Source: Methanothrix sp. (GTDB lineage Archaea > Halobacteriota > Methanosarcinia > Methanotrichales > Methanotrichaceae). Taken from it: 64,000 nt of DNA. Below, piece after piece: positions 52,611 through 62,834 of the stretch. The position numbers and the translations under genes are program-made. Under the pieces are notes generated by a model. It worked only from the letters and a program-made list of their open reading frames with translations. It searched no databases and had not been told where the DNA came from. Position 1 is the stretch's first letter. Every line of letters begins with the position of its first letter. The stretch covers positions 372,001 to 436,000 of the forward strand of contig NZ_JADJJX010000002.1 in NCBI RefSeq assembly GCF_016706325.1. Direction: 5' to 3'.

Positions 52611-54551
52611 TCAAGCCTTCGGCCCATATGCAATGATCCTCATGGAATTCATTATCACCGGGATGGATGACAGCTCATGCAGGAGGGCTCCGGAGACCGG
52701 ATTGAGAACTCCCGGCACTGTCAATACAACTGCTACCGCCAGCACCCCAAGGGAGAATACCAGGTTGTGCTTAATGGTCTTGATCGCTTTTCTTGAGACC
52801 TTGATCAGATGGGGCATCTTGGAGAGATCATCTGAGAGAAGGCCAATGTCCGCCGTCTCCATGGCCACATCAGTTCCAGCAATGCCCATGGCTATTCCCA
52901 CATCTGCCTGGGCCAGGGCCGGCCCATCGTTCACCCCCTCGCCAACAAATGCCACCTTGCGCCCCCTGGATTGCAGCTCCTTTACTATCTGAACCTTCTC
53001 CTGTGGCATCTTCTCGAAGAACAGCTCCCGGACCCCGATTCTGCTGGCCACCCTTTCTGTGGCTGCCTGGTTATCGCCGGTGACGATCACCACATCCAGG
53101 CCCAGCTTCTCCAGCTTCTGCACGACATCATCTGCCTCCTGCCTCAGCTCGTCCTCGAATACAAAGAGCCCCTCTGTCCGGCAGCCTGCAGCCATCAGTA
53201 TAACGCTGCAGCCTGCAGCCTCCAAAGATCGCGCCCTCTCTTTTACATCCTGATCGACGCTGATCCCCTCCCGTTCCAGGCTGCTCGCCCCCCCTAAAAA
53301 GATCTCCTCGCCCTCCACCCTGGCCCTTACCCCCAACCCGGGCAGAGCCTCGAAGGACTGGGGATCGAGAGGATCCAGGCCTCTGCTCTTGGCCTCATCT
53401 ACCATTGCTCTGCCCAGGGGATGCTCGCTGAACTTCTCTCCCCTGGCCGCCTTCTCCAGCAGCTCTTCTTGCGATGACTCTCCCAGGGGCACAATGGAGA
53501 GAAGCTTCGGCTTTCCGGCAGTCAATGTCCCGGTCTTGTCGAATATCACTGTATCCACATTGGATAGAGCCTCGATCGTCGCCCCCTTCTTGACGAGGCT
53601 TCCTCTCAGGGCGGCATTTCCAATGGCGGCAACAAGGGCCGTCGGCGTGGCCAGCACAATGACGCAGGGGCAGAAGACGATGAGCATGGTGATGGCTCTC
53701 ATCACATCCCCGCTCCACCACCACAAGAGCCCCCCGGCGATGAGGGCTGTGGGCATATAGATCTTAGCATAGCGGTTCAGCAGCCTCTCTATGGGCGGCT
53801 TGTGGGCCTGAGCCTCCTCGATCAGAGTGCGGATCTGGCCCAGGGTGGTCTCGCTTCCTGTTCCAGTGACGAGCACCTCAATCGCCCCCACCTCCAGAAG
53901 GGTTCCGGCAAAGACCTTATCCCCTGTCTTCTTCTCCACCGCCAGGCTCTCCCCAGTTATAGCTGCCTGGCTGACAGAGGCCAGTCCGGAGATGACCTCG
54001 CCGTCCACTGCAATCCTCTCCCCGGAGCGGACAAGAAGAGTATCCCCCGTTTGAATCTCCTCCAGGCAGACGATCAGATCCCGGCCCTCTCTGCGCACTG
54101 TGACGCTATCGGGCAGGAGGCGGGAGAGCGATTCCAGAGATTGATTGGCCCGGGCGGCGACGAACTCCTCCAGAAGGCCTCCTACGAGAAGGAGGACGGC
54201 CACCACCGCTGCTGCTGCATACTCGCCGATGGCAATCGCGGCCATAGTGGCAATGGATACCGGTATATCGGCGGTGAAGTCCTTCTCTCTTATGCCCTGC
54301 AGAGCAGACCACCAGATATAAGAGGAGCCGACCAGGGCCGCTGCCAGATAGAGGATGCTTCCACTCTCATGCACCTCACCATGATACAGGCCGCCCGGAT
54401 CGGTGATCACAGCCAAGATCAGGAGAATGCCGCTGGCTAAGGTGAAAATGGTTCCGGGATCGACAAGAAAACTCCTGTAGCGATGCAGCCAGTGCCTGCT
54501 CTTGCAGGTAGCGGCTCTGGAGGCCGGATCATTCATATTATTGTCAAGCAT
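52611..54551 (-). CDS. P1B-type heavy-metal transporting ATPase
   Basis: 646 residues. Metal-site motif C294-P-C296 in helix 6, TGES at 199-202, the phosphorylated Asp in D338-KTGT, SEHPLGRA (the HP motif), GDN and GEGVNDGPALAQADVG. No N-terminal heavy-metal-associated domain; the start is MLDNN with GGAGATTAAG ahead. CPC members move Cu, Zn, Cd or Co out of the cytoplasm; the exact metal cannot be told. Encoded convergent to system C. Confidence 0.92.
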   Translation of the reverse strand: MLDNNMNDPASRAATCKSRHWLHRYRSFLVDPGTIFTLASGILLILAVITDPGGLYHGEVHESGSILYLAAALVGSSYIWWSALQGIREKDFTADIPVSIATMAAIAIGEYAAAAVVAVLLLVGGLLEEFVAARANQSLESLSRLLPDSVTVRREGRDLIVCLEEIQTGDTLLVRSGERIAVDGEVISGLASVSQAAITGESLAVEKKTGDKVFAGTLLEVGAIEVLVTGTGSETTLGQIRTLIEEAQAHKPPIERLLNRYAKIYMPTALIAGGLLWWWSGDVMRAITMLIVFCPCVIVLATPTALVAAIGNAALRGSLVKKGATIEALSNVDTVIFDKTGTLTAGKPKLLSIVPLGESSQEELLEKAARGEKFSEHPLGRAMVDEAKSRGLDPLDPQSFEALPGLGVRARVEGEEIFLGGASSLEREGISVDQDVKERARSLEAAGCSVILMAAGCRTEGLFVFEDELRQEADDVVQKLEKLGLDVVIVTGDNQAATERVASRIGVRELFFEKMPQEKVQIVKELQSRGRKVAFVGEGVNDGPALAQADVGIAMGIAGTDVAMETADIGLLSDDLSKMPHLIKVSRKAIKTIKHNLVFSLGVLAVAVVLTVPGVLNPVSGALLHELSSIPVIMNSMRIIAYGPKA

Positions 54552-55321
54552 CTTATCTTAATCTCCTATATCTCCTGATTCCCGTATGCTTTTATATTAC
54601 GTCTGTTGATGGCCGTAACAATCAGGCAGGAGACGGCTTGATAAATAGTTATCGAGAAACCTGGCTGCATTGCGCCTGCAACCTTCATAGGAGCATACTG
54701 GCTTTTTTCATCGGCTGTTACCGCTCCCGGCGGTGGTTAGAACTGGAACGTCGGCATCCCCTTCTCAATTCTGAGATCCTGCATCGCCCCCTGGGCGGCA
54801 CTGCCCCTCAGCGCTTCCATTGCTGCATTGTCTGCCATGGCCAACCGGAATCAATGCCAGTAGAAGGATCATGTTACTGTCTGATACCTTATTTTCCGGC
54901 GAATTCCTTCGCCGATATTCATATGGTATTGAGTTATTTAAGATTTTTGCTTATATTTGTATTACAAAGTGAATGCAATGAGTTAAGGATAATATGGAGT
55001 TGATACTTGCTGTATAGAAGTTGATACTTGTTGTATAGAAATTGATATTTGTTGTATTTATAGCTGATATTTGCTGTATAAACGCTAATAGTTGCTGTAT
55101 TTATAGCTTAAATTTGCTATATTTTGTTCATAAAACTGATTTTAATATATCATTTTTAAATTCATATAAAAAATAAGTGGGGCCAATAGCTACTTTCTAC
55201 AGAAAAGTTAATAAAGATTGGGTTGAATCCACAACCATTGTGTGTCGTAATCACAAAAGTGAACAATTGTAAATAAATTGTGAAAACAGTCAAAAAAGGT
55301 TGATTAGAAGAGAGGAGAAGG
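54552..55321. repeat. Intergenic region with 21-base AT-rich repeats before system D
   Basis: About 770 bases. At 54997-55125 about six degenerate units of the type TTGATACTTGCTGTATAGAA repeat. Closer to the gene ACAATT (55263-55268) and AATTGT (55276-55281) flank GTAAATA, so a possible TATA element lies inside an inverted repeat. Elsewhere no gene is supported. Confidence 0.6.
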
Positions 55322-56974
55322 ATGATGATGCATAATCTACCAGATGCTAAGCCCTGCAATCTATGGAAAGAGGCCTTAATCGGAGTCGTACTCGCCTGCA
55401 TCTGTGCGGCACTGATCTGTCCAGTATGTCTGGCCCAATCAGGCGATGCGAAGGGGTCATCCCCCAGGAGCGTGGATATCATTCACCTGAGCGGTGGTGA
55501 CTCCGGCTATCCCACGCCATTCATGCACTATCCCCGAGGTCCTGGAATATACAAGATGAACCTGATCTTCGATTGCCTGATAGAGAGGGATGATAAGGGC
55601 CTGATCCCCTGGCTGGCAGAGAGCTGGGACATCAGCTCTGACGGGAAGGAGTATACATTCCATCTGAGAGATGATGTCAATTGGGCTGATGGCGAGCCCT
55701 TCACTGCAGAGGATGTGAGATTTACCATCGAGTACGAGAAAGAGCACTCACCAGCATCAGCCTATGATCTCTCATTGGTCTCGGATATGAAGGTGATCGA
55801 TGAGCACACCATCAAGTTCATCCTCAGCCAGCCCATGGCTCCTTTCCTGGACGAGATGGCCTCAGTGCGGATAATCCCCCAGCATATCTGGGAGAAAGTT
55901 GATGACCCCAACGCCTTCGACGCTCCAGAGGCGGTAATTGGCACCGGCCCGTATACACTTGAGGAGTACAACAAGGAGCACGGCACCTACAGATTTGCCG
56001 CTAAAGAGGACTTCTGGGGACCGACCCCCAGGGTAAAGAGCATCGAGTTTGTGCCCGTCAGCGATGCCACAGTGGCCTTCCAGCAGAGTGCAATCGACTT
56101 TGTGGGCCTCTCTGCTGACCTGGTGGATATGTTCAAGAGCGACCCTGAGGTCTACATCTTCCAGCAGCCGGCCGTCTGGGGATATGAGCTGACATTCAAC
56201 ATGGCCAAGAATCCAATTCTAAAGGATAAAGCAGTACGCCAGGCATTTGCCTATGCCATCGACCGGGAGGAGCTGGTGGAGAAGATCGGAAGGGGTGCGG
56301 GCAAGCCAGGAAGCATGGGAATTCTGCCCCAGGATCATATCTGGTACAATCCAGATCTGCCCGAGTATGAGCACAATGCCGAAAAGGCGATGAAAATCCT
56401 GGAAGAGGATGGCTGGAAGGACAGCGATGGCAATGGGGTGATGGATAAGGATGGACAGGAGCTCTCATTCGATATAATCCTCTCCAGCGACCAGGCGAGA
56501 ATCGGCGAGCTGGTCAAAGAGAGGCTGAAGGAGGCTGGTATCAGTGTCAACATCCAGGCGATCGAGAGCAAATCCAGAGATGCAAAGCTTGGCAGTGGCG
56601 ACTTCGAGATAGGGATCAACGGCCATGGTGGCTGGGGATTTGATGCCGACTACCTGAGAGCCAAATTCTGCGGCGAGTCATTTGGCATAGAGGGAGCAGG
56701 CCACGGAAGGCCGCTTACCGGGTACCAGAACGATAGGGTGGATGAGCTCTGCCTGGCCCAACTGGGCGAGATCGATGAGCAGAAACGCAAAGAGATCGTC
56801 TATGAGATTCAAGAGGTCCTGGCAGAGGATGTGCCGAGCATTCCCCTCTATTATACTGCCAGCTACAATGCCTATCGTCCCGCAGTCTATGATGGCTGGA
56901 TGAACATGTTCGACCATCATGAGATGACTCACAGCAAGCTGTCATATCTTGACCGCAGCGAATTGGAGAATTGA
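55322..56974 (+). CDS. Family 5 extracellular solute-binding protein (system D)
   Basis: 550 residues. Signal sequence (WKEALIGVVLACICAALICPVCLAQ) then the DppA/NikA fold. The segment GYPTPFMHYPRGPGIYKMNL mirrors the system A protein, so the two share a subfamily. FGIEGAGHGRPLTGYQNDRVD near the C-terminus is typical of nickel/peptide binding proteins. First gene of a rightward operon with methyltransferase, permeases and fused ATPase. Confidence 0.93.
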   Translation: MMMHNLPDAKPCNLWKEALIGVVLACICAALICPVCLAQSGDAKGSSPRSVDIIHLSGGDSGYPTPFMHYPRGPGIYKMNLIFDCLIERDDKGLIPWLAESWDISSDGKEYTFHLRDDVNWADGEPFTAEDVRFTIEYEKEHSPASAYDLSLVSDMKVIDEHTIKFILSQPMAPFLDEMASVRIIPQHIWEKVDDPNAFDAPEAVIGTGPYTLEEYNKEHGTYRFAAKEDFWGPTPRVKSIEFVPVSDATVAFQQSAIDFVGLSADLVDMFKSDPEVYIFQQPAVWGYELTFNMAKNPILKDKAVRQAFAYAIDREELVEKIGRGAGKPGSMGILPQDHIWYNPDLPEYEHNAEKAMKILEEDGWKDSDGNGVMDKDGQELSFDIILSSDQARIGELVKERLKEAGISVNIQAIESKSRDAKLGSGDFEIGINGHGGWGFDADYLRAKFCGESFGIEGAGHGRPLTGYQNDRVDELCLAQLGEIDEQKRKEIVYEIQEVLAEDVPSIPLYYTASYNAYRPAVYDGWMNMFDHHEMTHSKLSYLDRSELEN

Positions 56975-56978
56975 TGAG

Positions 56979-57842
56979 ATGGTGGGTGCAAACGAAAATA
57001 CTGCCTATCTGGCTGAGCACTGGAGAAACCTGACACAAAACAGGAGAAGAGGGCCTCATTCCGCCCTCTTCTGGGACAGAAGAGCAGAAGGATACTCCCG
57101 GGGTGTCTCCAAGGAGAGAAAGCAGAATAAGTCGGATCAGTTCTTCGATCTGATAGCCAGCACCGGTCTATCCCTGGATGGAGCTGAGGTTCTCGATATA
57201 GGCTCTGGGCCGGGGACCCTCGCCCTGCCTCTCGCCGAATTGGGGGCCAAGGTGACAGCAATCGACATCTCAGAGCAGATGCTGGCCCACTTGAAGAAGA
57301 GAGCGGCAGAAGAGGGATTGAATATCGAGAGGAGCATTCACTCTGGTTGGAGTGAGATAGATATCGATTCCCAGGGATTCCGGGGTCGCTTCGACCTGGT
57401 GGTCGCCTCCATGACCCCCGGGATCGATGGTCCCGATTCCTTTGAAAAGATGATGGCCGCATCGAAGGGCGTATGCTACTACAGCAACTTCGTCGCCCGG
57501 AGGTGGGACCCTTCCTACTACGAGCTATACCGGATGCTCTTCAATGAGTCGTATCCAGAAGGAGGCTATGGCTTTTCCCTGCCTTTTATGTATCTGTACT
57601 CCATGGGCTACAGGCCTGCCATCAAGCTCTCCAAGAGCTCTTGGAAGAACGAGGAGACCGTCGAGAATACAGTGGAGACGGTATCTGGATTTTTCAGCAG
57701 CAGCAAAATTATCGATGAGGATATGAAGCTCCGGATCAGAGAGTACTTCGAAAAGAGAGCAGAAAACGGCCTCGTTCAATCCACATCTGACAGCATAATA
57801 GGCATGATGGTATGGAAGAAGGATCAATTATCTGATATCTGA
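56979..57842 (+). CDS. Class I SAM-dependent methyltransferase (system D)
   Basis: 287 residues from ATG 56979, 4 bases after the previous stop and with GGAG ahead (the frame extends to a TTG at 56949). SAM motif EVLDIGSGPGTLALPLA, then TAIDISEQMLAHL and DLVVASMTPG. N-terminal HWRNLT and FWDRRAEGYSRGV are shared in pattern with the system C enzyme. The C-terminal half (FVARRWDPSYYELYRMLF) is helical. A role in modifying an imported or exported ligand is inferred from its position between binding protein and permease. Confidence 0.9.
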   Translation: MVGANENTAYLAEHWRNLTQNRRRGPHSALFWDRRAEGYSRGVSKERKQNKSDQFFDLIASTGLSLDGAEVLDIGSGPGTLALPLAELGAKVTAIDISEQMLAHLKKRAAEEGLNIERSIHSGWSEIDIDSQGFRGRFDLVVASMTPGIDGPDSFEKMMAASKGVCYYSNFVARRWDPSYYELYRMLFNESYPEGGYGFSLPFMYLYSMGYRPAIKLSKSSWKNEETVENTVETVSGFFSSSKIIDEDMKLRIREYFEKRAENGLVQSTSDSIIGMMVWKKDQLSDI

Positions 57843-57879
57843 TGACATGGGGATCATGATTCCGAATGGGGTTTAAGGG

Positions 57880-58878
57880 ATGAGGTCAAGAGAGCGAAAG
57901 GGCATGGCGGTTCAATACGCCACCGTCCTTTTCATCATCCTTGTGCTGAACTTTTTTCTTCCCAGGATGATGCCAGGGGATCCATTTCTGATCCTGTCTG
58001 CAGATGCAGAGAACGAGGTCGTATCCGTTCTGACTGAGGAGCAAAGGGAGTATTTCAGGAGCTACTATGGACTGGACCGGCCGGTCCACGAGCAGTTCAT
58101 AAGCTATCTGGGCTCGCTGGCCAGAATGGATCTGGGAGATAGCATCTACTACAAGGTGCCGGTCAGTGATGCAATATGGTTGCGCCTGCCCTGGACGGCG
58201 CTGATCGTTGTGGGAGCGAGCATCATAAGCACTCTCGTCGGCATACTCCTCGGCCTTCTCTCTGCCAGGAATCGAGAGAAGGCGGGCGACAAGCTCCTGC
58301 TCCTCGGCCTGATCAGCTTTTCTGAGATCCCCTCATTTCTGCTTGGCCTGATCATCCTTTTGGCATTTGCCGCCCGGCTGAAGATCTTTCCCCTGGCAGG
58401 GGCGGTGACCCCATTCGCCAATTACTCCGGGCCGCTGGATGCCGCCTGGGATATCGGGTACCATGCCGCCCTTCCCATAATCACCCTCTCCCTCACCCAG
58501 CTGACTGGAACCTTCTTGCTGGTTAGAAATACTCTGGTCACTGTGATGACCAAGGATTACATCAGGACGGCCAAGGCCAATGGAATAGGAGAACGTCTGG
58601 TCTGGACCAGGCATGCCCTTCGCAATGCACTTCTGCCTGTGGTCACCCGGGTTGGGTTCATGATCGGCATGCTCATGGGCGGGTCGGTACTGGTGGAGAA
58701 TGTCTTCTCCTATCCGGGTGTGGGAAGCCTTCTCAGGGAAGCTGTAGTTGCCAGGGACTACCCCCTCATCCAGGGGATCATGCTCATAATGGCAGTGAGC
58801 ATCCTCTCAGTCAACTATCTGGTGGACATCATCTATGAGCATCTGGACCCAAGAGTGGCAAGCTATGAGGCGGCATGA
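57880..58878 (+). CDS. DppB-type ABC permease (system D)
   Basis: 332 residues: LNFFLPRMMPGDPFLIL near the N-terminus and IRTAKANGIGERLVWTRHALRNALLP as the EAA loop. Six helices expected. Overlaps the next permease by 4 bases. Confidence 0.92.
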   Translation: MRSRERKGMAVQYATVLFIILVLNFFLPRMMPGDPFLILSADAENEVVSVLTEEQREYFRSYYGLDRPVHEQFISYLGSLARMDLGDSIYYKVPVSDAIWLRLPWTALIVVGASIISTLVGILLGLLSARNREKAGDKLLLLGLISFSEIPSFLLGLIILLAFAARLKIFPLAGAVTPFANYSGPLDAAWDIGYHAALPIITLSLTQLTGTFLLVRNTLVTVMTKDYIRTAKANGIGERLVWTRHALRNALLPVVTRVGFMIGMLMGGSVLVENVFSYPGVGSLLREAVVARDYPLIQGIMLIMAVSILSVNYLVDIIYEHLDPRVASYEAA

Positions 58879-59858
58879 CCTTCGACTCCTATAACCGGCA
58901 AAAGGATGCTGCTCTGCTGAAGGCTGCCCGAAAAAGCAGCAGCGCCTGGCTGCAGCAGCATCTTCAATACCACCGGCAAAGCCAGCGCCCGTGGAGCAGA
59001 ATCATTGGATCGATGCTCTGCACATTCGGCAAATTCACTATGGCAGGAAAGATAACCCTACTCGGCCTGCTTCTCATTGTATTCGTGGCCGTATTTGCTC
59101 CATTTATAACCATCTACGAGCCATCGGCCATATCTGGAGGCTCCCTGGAGCCGCCGGGGCCAGAGCATATCCTGGGAACGGATGAGCTGGGAATGGACAT
59201 CTGGTCTCAGATATGTTACGGAGCCAGGATGAGCCTGATCATCGGCCTGGCGGTGGCGCTGATATCCGGGGTTGGAGGAGGCGCTCTGGGGCTATTGGGC
59301 GGCTATTTGGGAGGGAACTGGGATAGAGTTCTCCTCCGGGCGATTGATATCACCATGGCCCTGCCGAGCTTTCCCCTGTTGATCGTAATAGCAGCATTTC
59401 TCAATCCCAGCATCCTCAATGTGATACTGGCGCTCGTCTTTCTGAGCTGGGCTAAGCCGGCCAGGATAGTGCGTTCCTCTGCTCTGGCCATGAAAAAGCA
59501 GCATTACATCATCTCCGCCAGGCTCAATGGAGCCAGCCCCTCCTATATCATCAGGAGGCACATCATGCCCGAGGTGCTGCCGGTCCTGTTTGTCAGCATC
59601 CTCAATATAGCATCTTATGCCATTGTGGCCGAGTCGGGCCTGGCATTCCTGGGGCTGGGAGATCCCACTTCCAAGAGCTGGGGCATGATGCTCCACTATT
59701 CAACCAGCTTCCGCTCGATCTACTTCACCCCCTACTGGCAGTGGTGGCTTATACCACCATTAGTGGCACTGATATTTCTCCTCCTCTGCCTGGCCTTCAT
59801 CGGCAGGGATATGGAGAGGGTCATCGATCCAAAGCTGAGGATGGGAGGCCGATCATGA
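58875..59858 (+). CDS. DppC-type ABC permease (system D)
   Basis: 327 residues; FGKFTMAGKITLLGLLLIVFVAVFAPFI first helix, the EPPGPEHILGTDELGMDIWSQ loop and the EAA loop ISARLNGASPSYIIRRHIMPE. Lacks the acidic tail found on its system A counterpart. Confidence 0.92.
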   Translation: MTFDSYNRQKDAALLKAARKSSSAWLQQHLQYHRQSQRPWSRIIGSMLCTFGKFTMAGKITLLGLLLIVFVAVFAPFITIYEPSAISGGSLEPPGPEHILGTDELGMDIWSQICYGARMSLIIGLAVALISGVGGGALGLLGGYLGGNWDRVLLRAIDITMALPSFPLLIVIAAFLNPSILNVILALVFLSWAKPARIVRSSALAMKKQHYIISARLNGASPSYIIRRHIMPEVLPVLFVSILNIASYAIVAESGLAFLGLGDPTSKSWGMMLHYSTSFRSIYFTPYWQWWLIPPLVALIFLLLCLAFIGRDMERVIDPKLRMGGRS

Positions 59859-61591
59859 TGCCGCTGCTCCAGATCAATGATCTGTCCGTTGATTACCTAT
59901 CAGAAGGAACAGCGGGCAGATCCTTCCGAGCAGTGGATGGAATCAGCTTTGCTTTGGAGAGAGGGGAGATGCTTGCCGTGGTGGGGGAGTCTGGAAGCGG
60001 CAAGACCACCCTTGCTCTGGGAATCATGAGGCTTCTTCCTGAGAATGCCAAGGTTACGGGGTCGATAATCCTCAAGGGCAGGGATTTCAATTCTATGTCG
60101 GAGGAGGAAAAAGACCAGATCCGCTGGAAGGAGATTGCTGTTGTATTTCAAAACAGCCTTGAGGTCCTAAATCCGGTGATGAGGATGGAGGATCAGATAT
60201 GTGAGCCCATGATAAAGCATCTGCATATCGAAAAGGACGAGGCAAAAAAGAGAGGCTCAGAGCTCTTCCGCCTGGTTGACCTGGATCCGGTCTGGCTGAA
60301 GGCCTATCCCCACCAGCTCTCCGGCGGGATGAGACAGAGGGCGCTGATTGCCATGGCTCTATCATGTCAACCCGAAATTCTGATCCTCGATGAGGTGACA
60401 TCGGCTCTGGATGCCTTCACCAAAGCAAAGATAGCCGATCTGCTCAGGAGGCTGCAGAGGGATTTTGGATACAGCATGATACTGATCTCCCATGATATCA
60501 GCTTTCTCTCTTCCCTCACCAACAGGATGATGGTGATGTATGCCGGCCGGGCTATGGAGCGGGGAGATACAGATAAGATGATAGACCATCCCCTGCATCC
60601 TTATACCAGGGGGCTCATCAACTCCACACCTGGCATCTTCCTCTACCGAGACCTATGGGGGATACCGGGAGAGGCTCCATCAGGAGCAGTGCCGGGCTGC
60701 CCGTTCTACTCCCGTTGCACCCAGAGAGTCGATCTATGCATGAGCAGCTCACCGGCTCTGCAGCCTGTGAACAGCGAGCGGGAGGTGGCTTGCCATTTGG
60801 GTGGGGTTGTCACCCTTCTCTCCGCCTCGGGGATGAACTACTGCTACCGCCTGCCCGATGGAGGGGTGCTTGATGCCGTAAAGGACGTCTGCCTGGATAT
60901 CAGTGAGGGTGAGGTCCTGGCCATCGTCGGCCAGACGGGCTCGGGAAAGTCAACCCTCGCCCATATGCTGGCCGGGGTGATGGGCTCTGGGGTGGGGGAG
61001 ATCTATTTCAAAGGAAACAGGATGAATGGAGAGGGATATGGATCTCAATATGGCGGGATTCAGATAGTCTTCCAGGATCCGGTCAACGCCACCAGCTCCA
61101 GGTTCACCGTTCTGGATGCAGTGAAAGAGCCTCTGGATATCAACCATCTGCAAAGGCCAGAGGAGAGGGTCGAGCTGGCGAAGGCAGCTCTTGCTTCAGT
61201 TGGCCTTTCCAGCTCTGAGCAATTCCTGAACCAATACTGTGGGAGGCTGAGCGGGGGCCAGAGGCAGAGGGTGGCCCTGGCCCGGGCGCTTATAATGAAG
61301 CCCAAGCTCCTGATCGCCGATGAGATCACCTCCTCTCTGGACGTATCCACTGCCGCCAATGTCCTCCGGATGTTGAAAGGGCTGCAAAATTCCCAGGGGT
61401 TCGCCATGATCTATATAACCCATGACCTCATGGTCGCCCTCAAGGTGGCAGACAGAATCGCCATCATGGAGAGGGGTAGGATCATCGAGATCGGCAATTC
61501 TCATCAGGTGATTCTTCATCCCCAGGAGGAGGCGACAAGAAAGCTGGTGGAGACGAAGATGAATCGAGAAGAGCTGATTCCTGGTGGCTGA
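59855..61591 (+). CDS. Fused double ATPase of Dpp-type importer (system D)
   Basis: 578 residues. Two ATPase halves: Walker A GESGSGKTT and GQTGSGKST; signatures LSGGMRQR and LSGGQRQR; Walker B ILDEVTSALD and IADEITSSLD (Val or Ile in place of Pro after the Glu, as in A-type relatives). CPFYSRCTQRVDLC lies between them. ATG 59855 overlaps the permease stop. Paralogue of 6767-8479. Confidence 0.92.
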   Translation: MMPLLQINDLSVDYLSEGTAGRSFRAVDGISFALERGEMLAVVGESGSGKTTLALGIMRLLPENAKVTGSIILKGRDFNSMSEEEKDQIRWKEIAVVFQNSLEVLNPVMRMEDQICEPMIKHLHIEKDEAKKRGSELFRLVDLDPVWLKAYPHQLSGGMRQRALIAMALSCQPEILILDEVTSALDAFTKAKIADLLRRLQRDFGYSMILISHDISFLSSLTNRMMVMYAGRAMERGDTDKMIDHPLHPYTRGLINSTPGIFLYRDLWGIPGEAPSGAVPGCPFYSRCTQRVDLCMSSSPALQPVNSEREVACHLGGVVTLLSASGMNYCYRLPDGGVLDAVKDVCLDISEGEVLAIVGQTGSGKSTLAHMLAGVMGSGVGEIYFKGNRMNGEGYGSQYGGIQIVFQDPVNATSSRFTVLDAVKEPLDINHLQRPEERVELAKAALASVGLSSSEQFLNQYCGRLSGGQRQRVALARALIMKPKLLIADEITSSLDVSTAANVLRMLKGLQNSQGFAMIYITHDLMVALKVADRIAIMERGRIIEIGNSHQVILHPQEEATRKLVETKMNREELIPGG

Positions 61592-61617
61592 TAAATAAAA
61601 CCCCATTAGGGAGCTTT

Positions 61618-61825
61618 GATGTTGATGGCCCCTCTGGTATTTATGAGCCCTCTGTGATGTTGATGGCCCCTCTGGTATTTATGAGCCCTCTGTGATGTTG
61701 ATGGCCCCTCTGATGTTTATGAGCCCTCTGTGATGTTGATGGCCCCTCTGATGTTTATGAGCTCTCTGTGATGTTGATGGCCCCTATGTGATATTTATGG
61801 GCCTTGTGATGTTGATGGCTCCATG
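61618..61825. repeat. Five and a half tandem copies of a 38-base unit
   Basis: Units beginning GATGTTGATGGCCCCTCTGG at 61618, 61656, 61694, 61732 and 61770, with a partial copy at 61808. They fill the gap between system D and the ABC-2 exporter genes and rest just before the exporter start. Confidence 0.9.
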
Positions 61826-61842
61826 ATGTTGGTGAATGAAAA

Positions 61843-62829
61843 GTGGCATGTGCAATTGATGTAAGACAGCTCTCGAAGCTCTATAATGGCGGGATCAAGG
61901 CCCTGGACGGGCTCGATCTAAGGGTAAAAGCAGCGAAGGTATTCGCCTTTCTGGGTCCAAATGGCTCAGGCAAGACCACCCTGATGAGGATACTGACCAC
62001 TCAGATCAGGCCGACCTCAGGCTCGGCATATATCTTCGGCCTGGATACAGTCAAGAGCGGTCAGGAGATCAGAAAGATCATCGGCTATGTGCCTCAGGAG
62101 ACCAGCGTCTGGCTGGATATCAGCGGATATGAGAATCTGCTGATCTACTCCAAGATCTACGGCGTTCCATCCAAGATGAGAGAGAAGAGAATCCAGGATA
62201 CACTGCAGAGCATGGGCATCGAGGAGGTGGCGGACAGGATGGTCAAGAGCTACTCCGGGGGGATGGTGCGCAGGCTGGAGATCGCCTGTGCCCTGCTCGT
62301 CGGGCCCAGGATTCTGTTTCTGGATGAGCCGACGATAGGCCTGGACCCATCGGCAAGAAAGGCGGTCTGGGAGAATCTGATATCATTCAAGCAGGAGTAC
62401 GGCACCACAGTCTTCTTCAATACTCATTACATGGATGAAGCAGACCTCTACTCCGATGAGATAGCGATAATAGACAAGGGCAGGATTGTGAAATCCGGAA
62501 CGGCAAGTGAGCTGAAGCAGTCTTTGAGAAGCGAGATCATTCAGGTTTATTCACATGACCGGATCGGGGGAAGGGTACTGAAGAGCATCAGGGATCTGGC
62601 ATTTGTCCAGGGTGTCATCGATAATAACTCCCATCTGGAAATAATTGTGGGGGACTCAGAGACCAGGCTGCCTTTGATCCTGGATCTCTTGAGGGGGGAG
62701 GGGATCTCCCTTGAGAGGATATGCACTGCCAAGCCCACATTGGATGACGTCTTCCTGAATTATGCTGGCGCCATTCATTTCAAATGCAGGGAAGAGGAAG
62801 AACGGGGATCAAAACCGGTGCAGGCCTGA
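61843..62829 (+). CDS. ABC-2 exporter ATPase
   Basis: 328 residues starting at GTG 61843 (GGTGA upstream). Walker A GPNGSGKTT, signature YSGGMVRRLEIACALL, Walker B ILFLDEPTIGLDP and C-terminal TKPTLDDVFLNYAG-like end. DrrA/CcmA branch. Paired with the permease that follows. Confidence 0.92.
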   Translation: MACAIDVRQLSKLYNGGIKALDGLDLRVKAAKVFAFLGPNGSGKTTLMRILTTQIRPTSGSAYIFGLDTVKSGQEIRKIIGYVPQETSVWLDISGYENLLIYSKIYGVPSKMREKRIQDTLQSMGIEEVADRMVKSYSGGMVRRLEIACALLVGPRILFLDEPTIGLDPSARKAVWENLISFKQEYGTTVFFNTHYMDEADLYSDEIAIIDKGRIVKSGTASELKQSLRSEIIQVYSHDRIGGRVLKSIRDLAFVQGVIDNNSHLEIIVGDSETRLPLILDLLRGEGISLERICTAKPTLDDVFLNYAGAIHFKCREEEERGSKPVQA

Positions 62830-62834
62830 TCGAT

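Noticed and set aside
54638..55003. 121-codon plus-strand frame
   Set aside because: No ribosome site or recognisable content; composition drifts across it.
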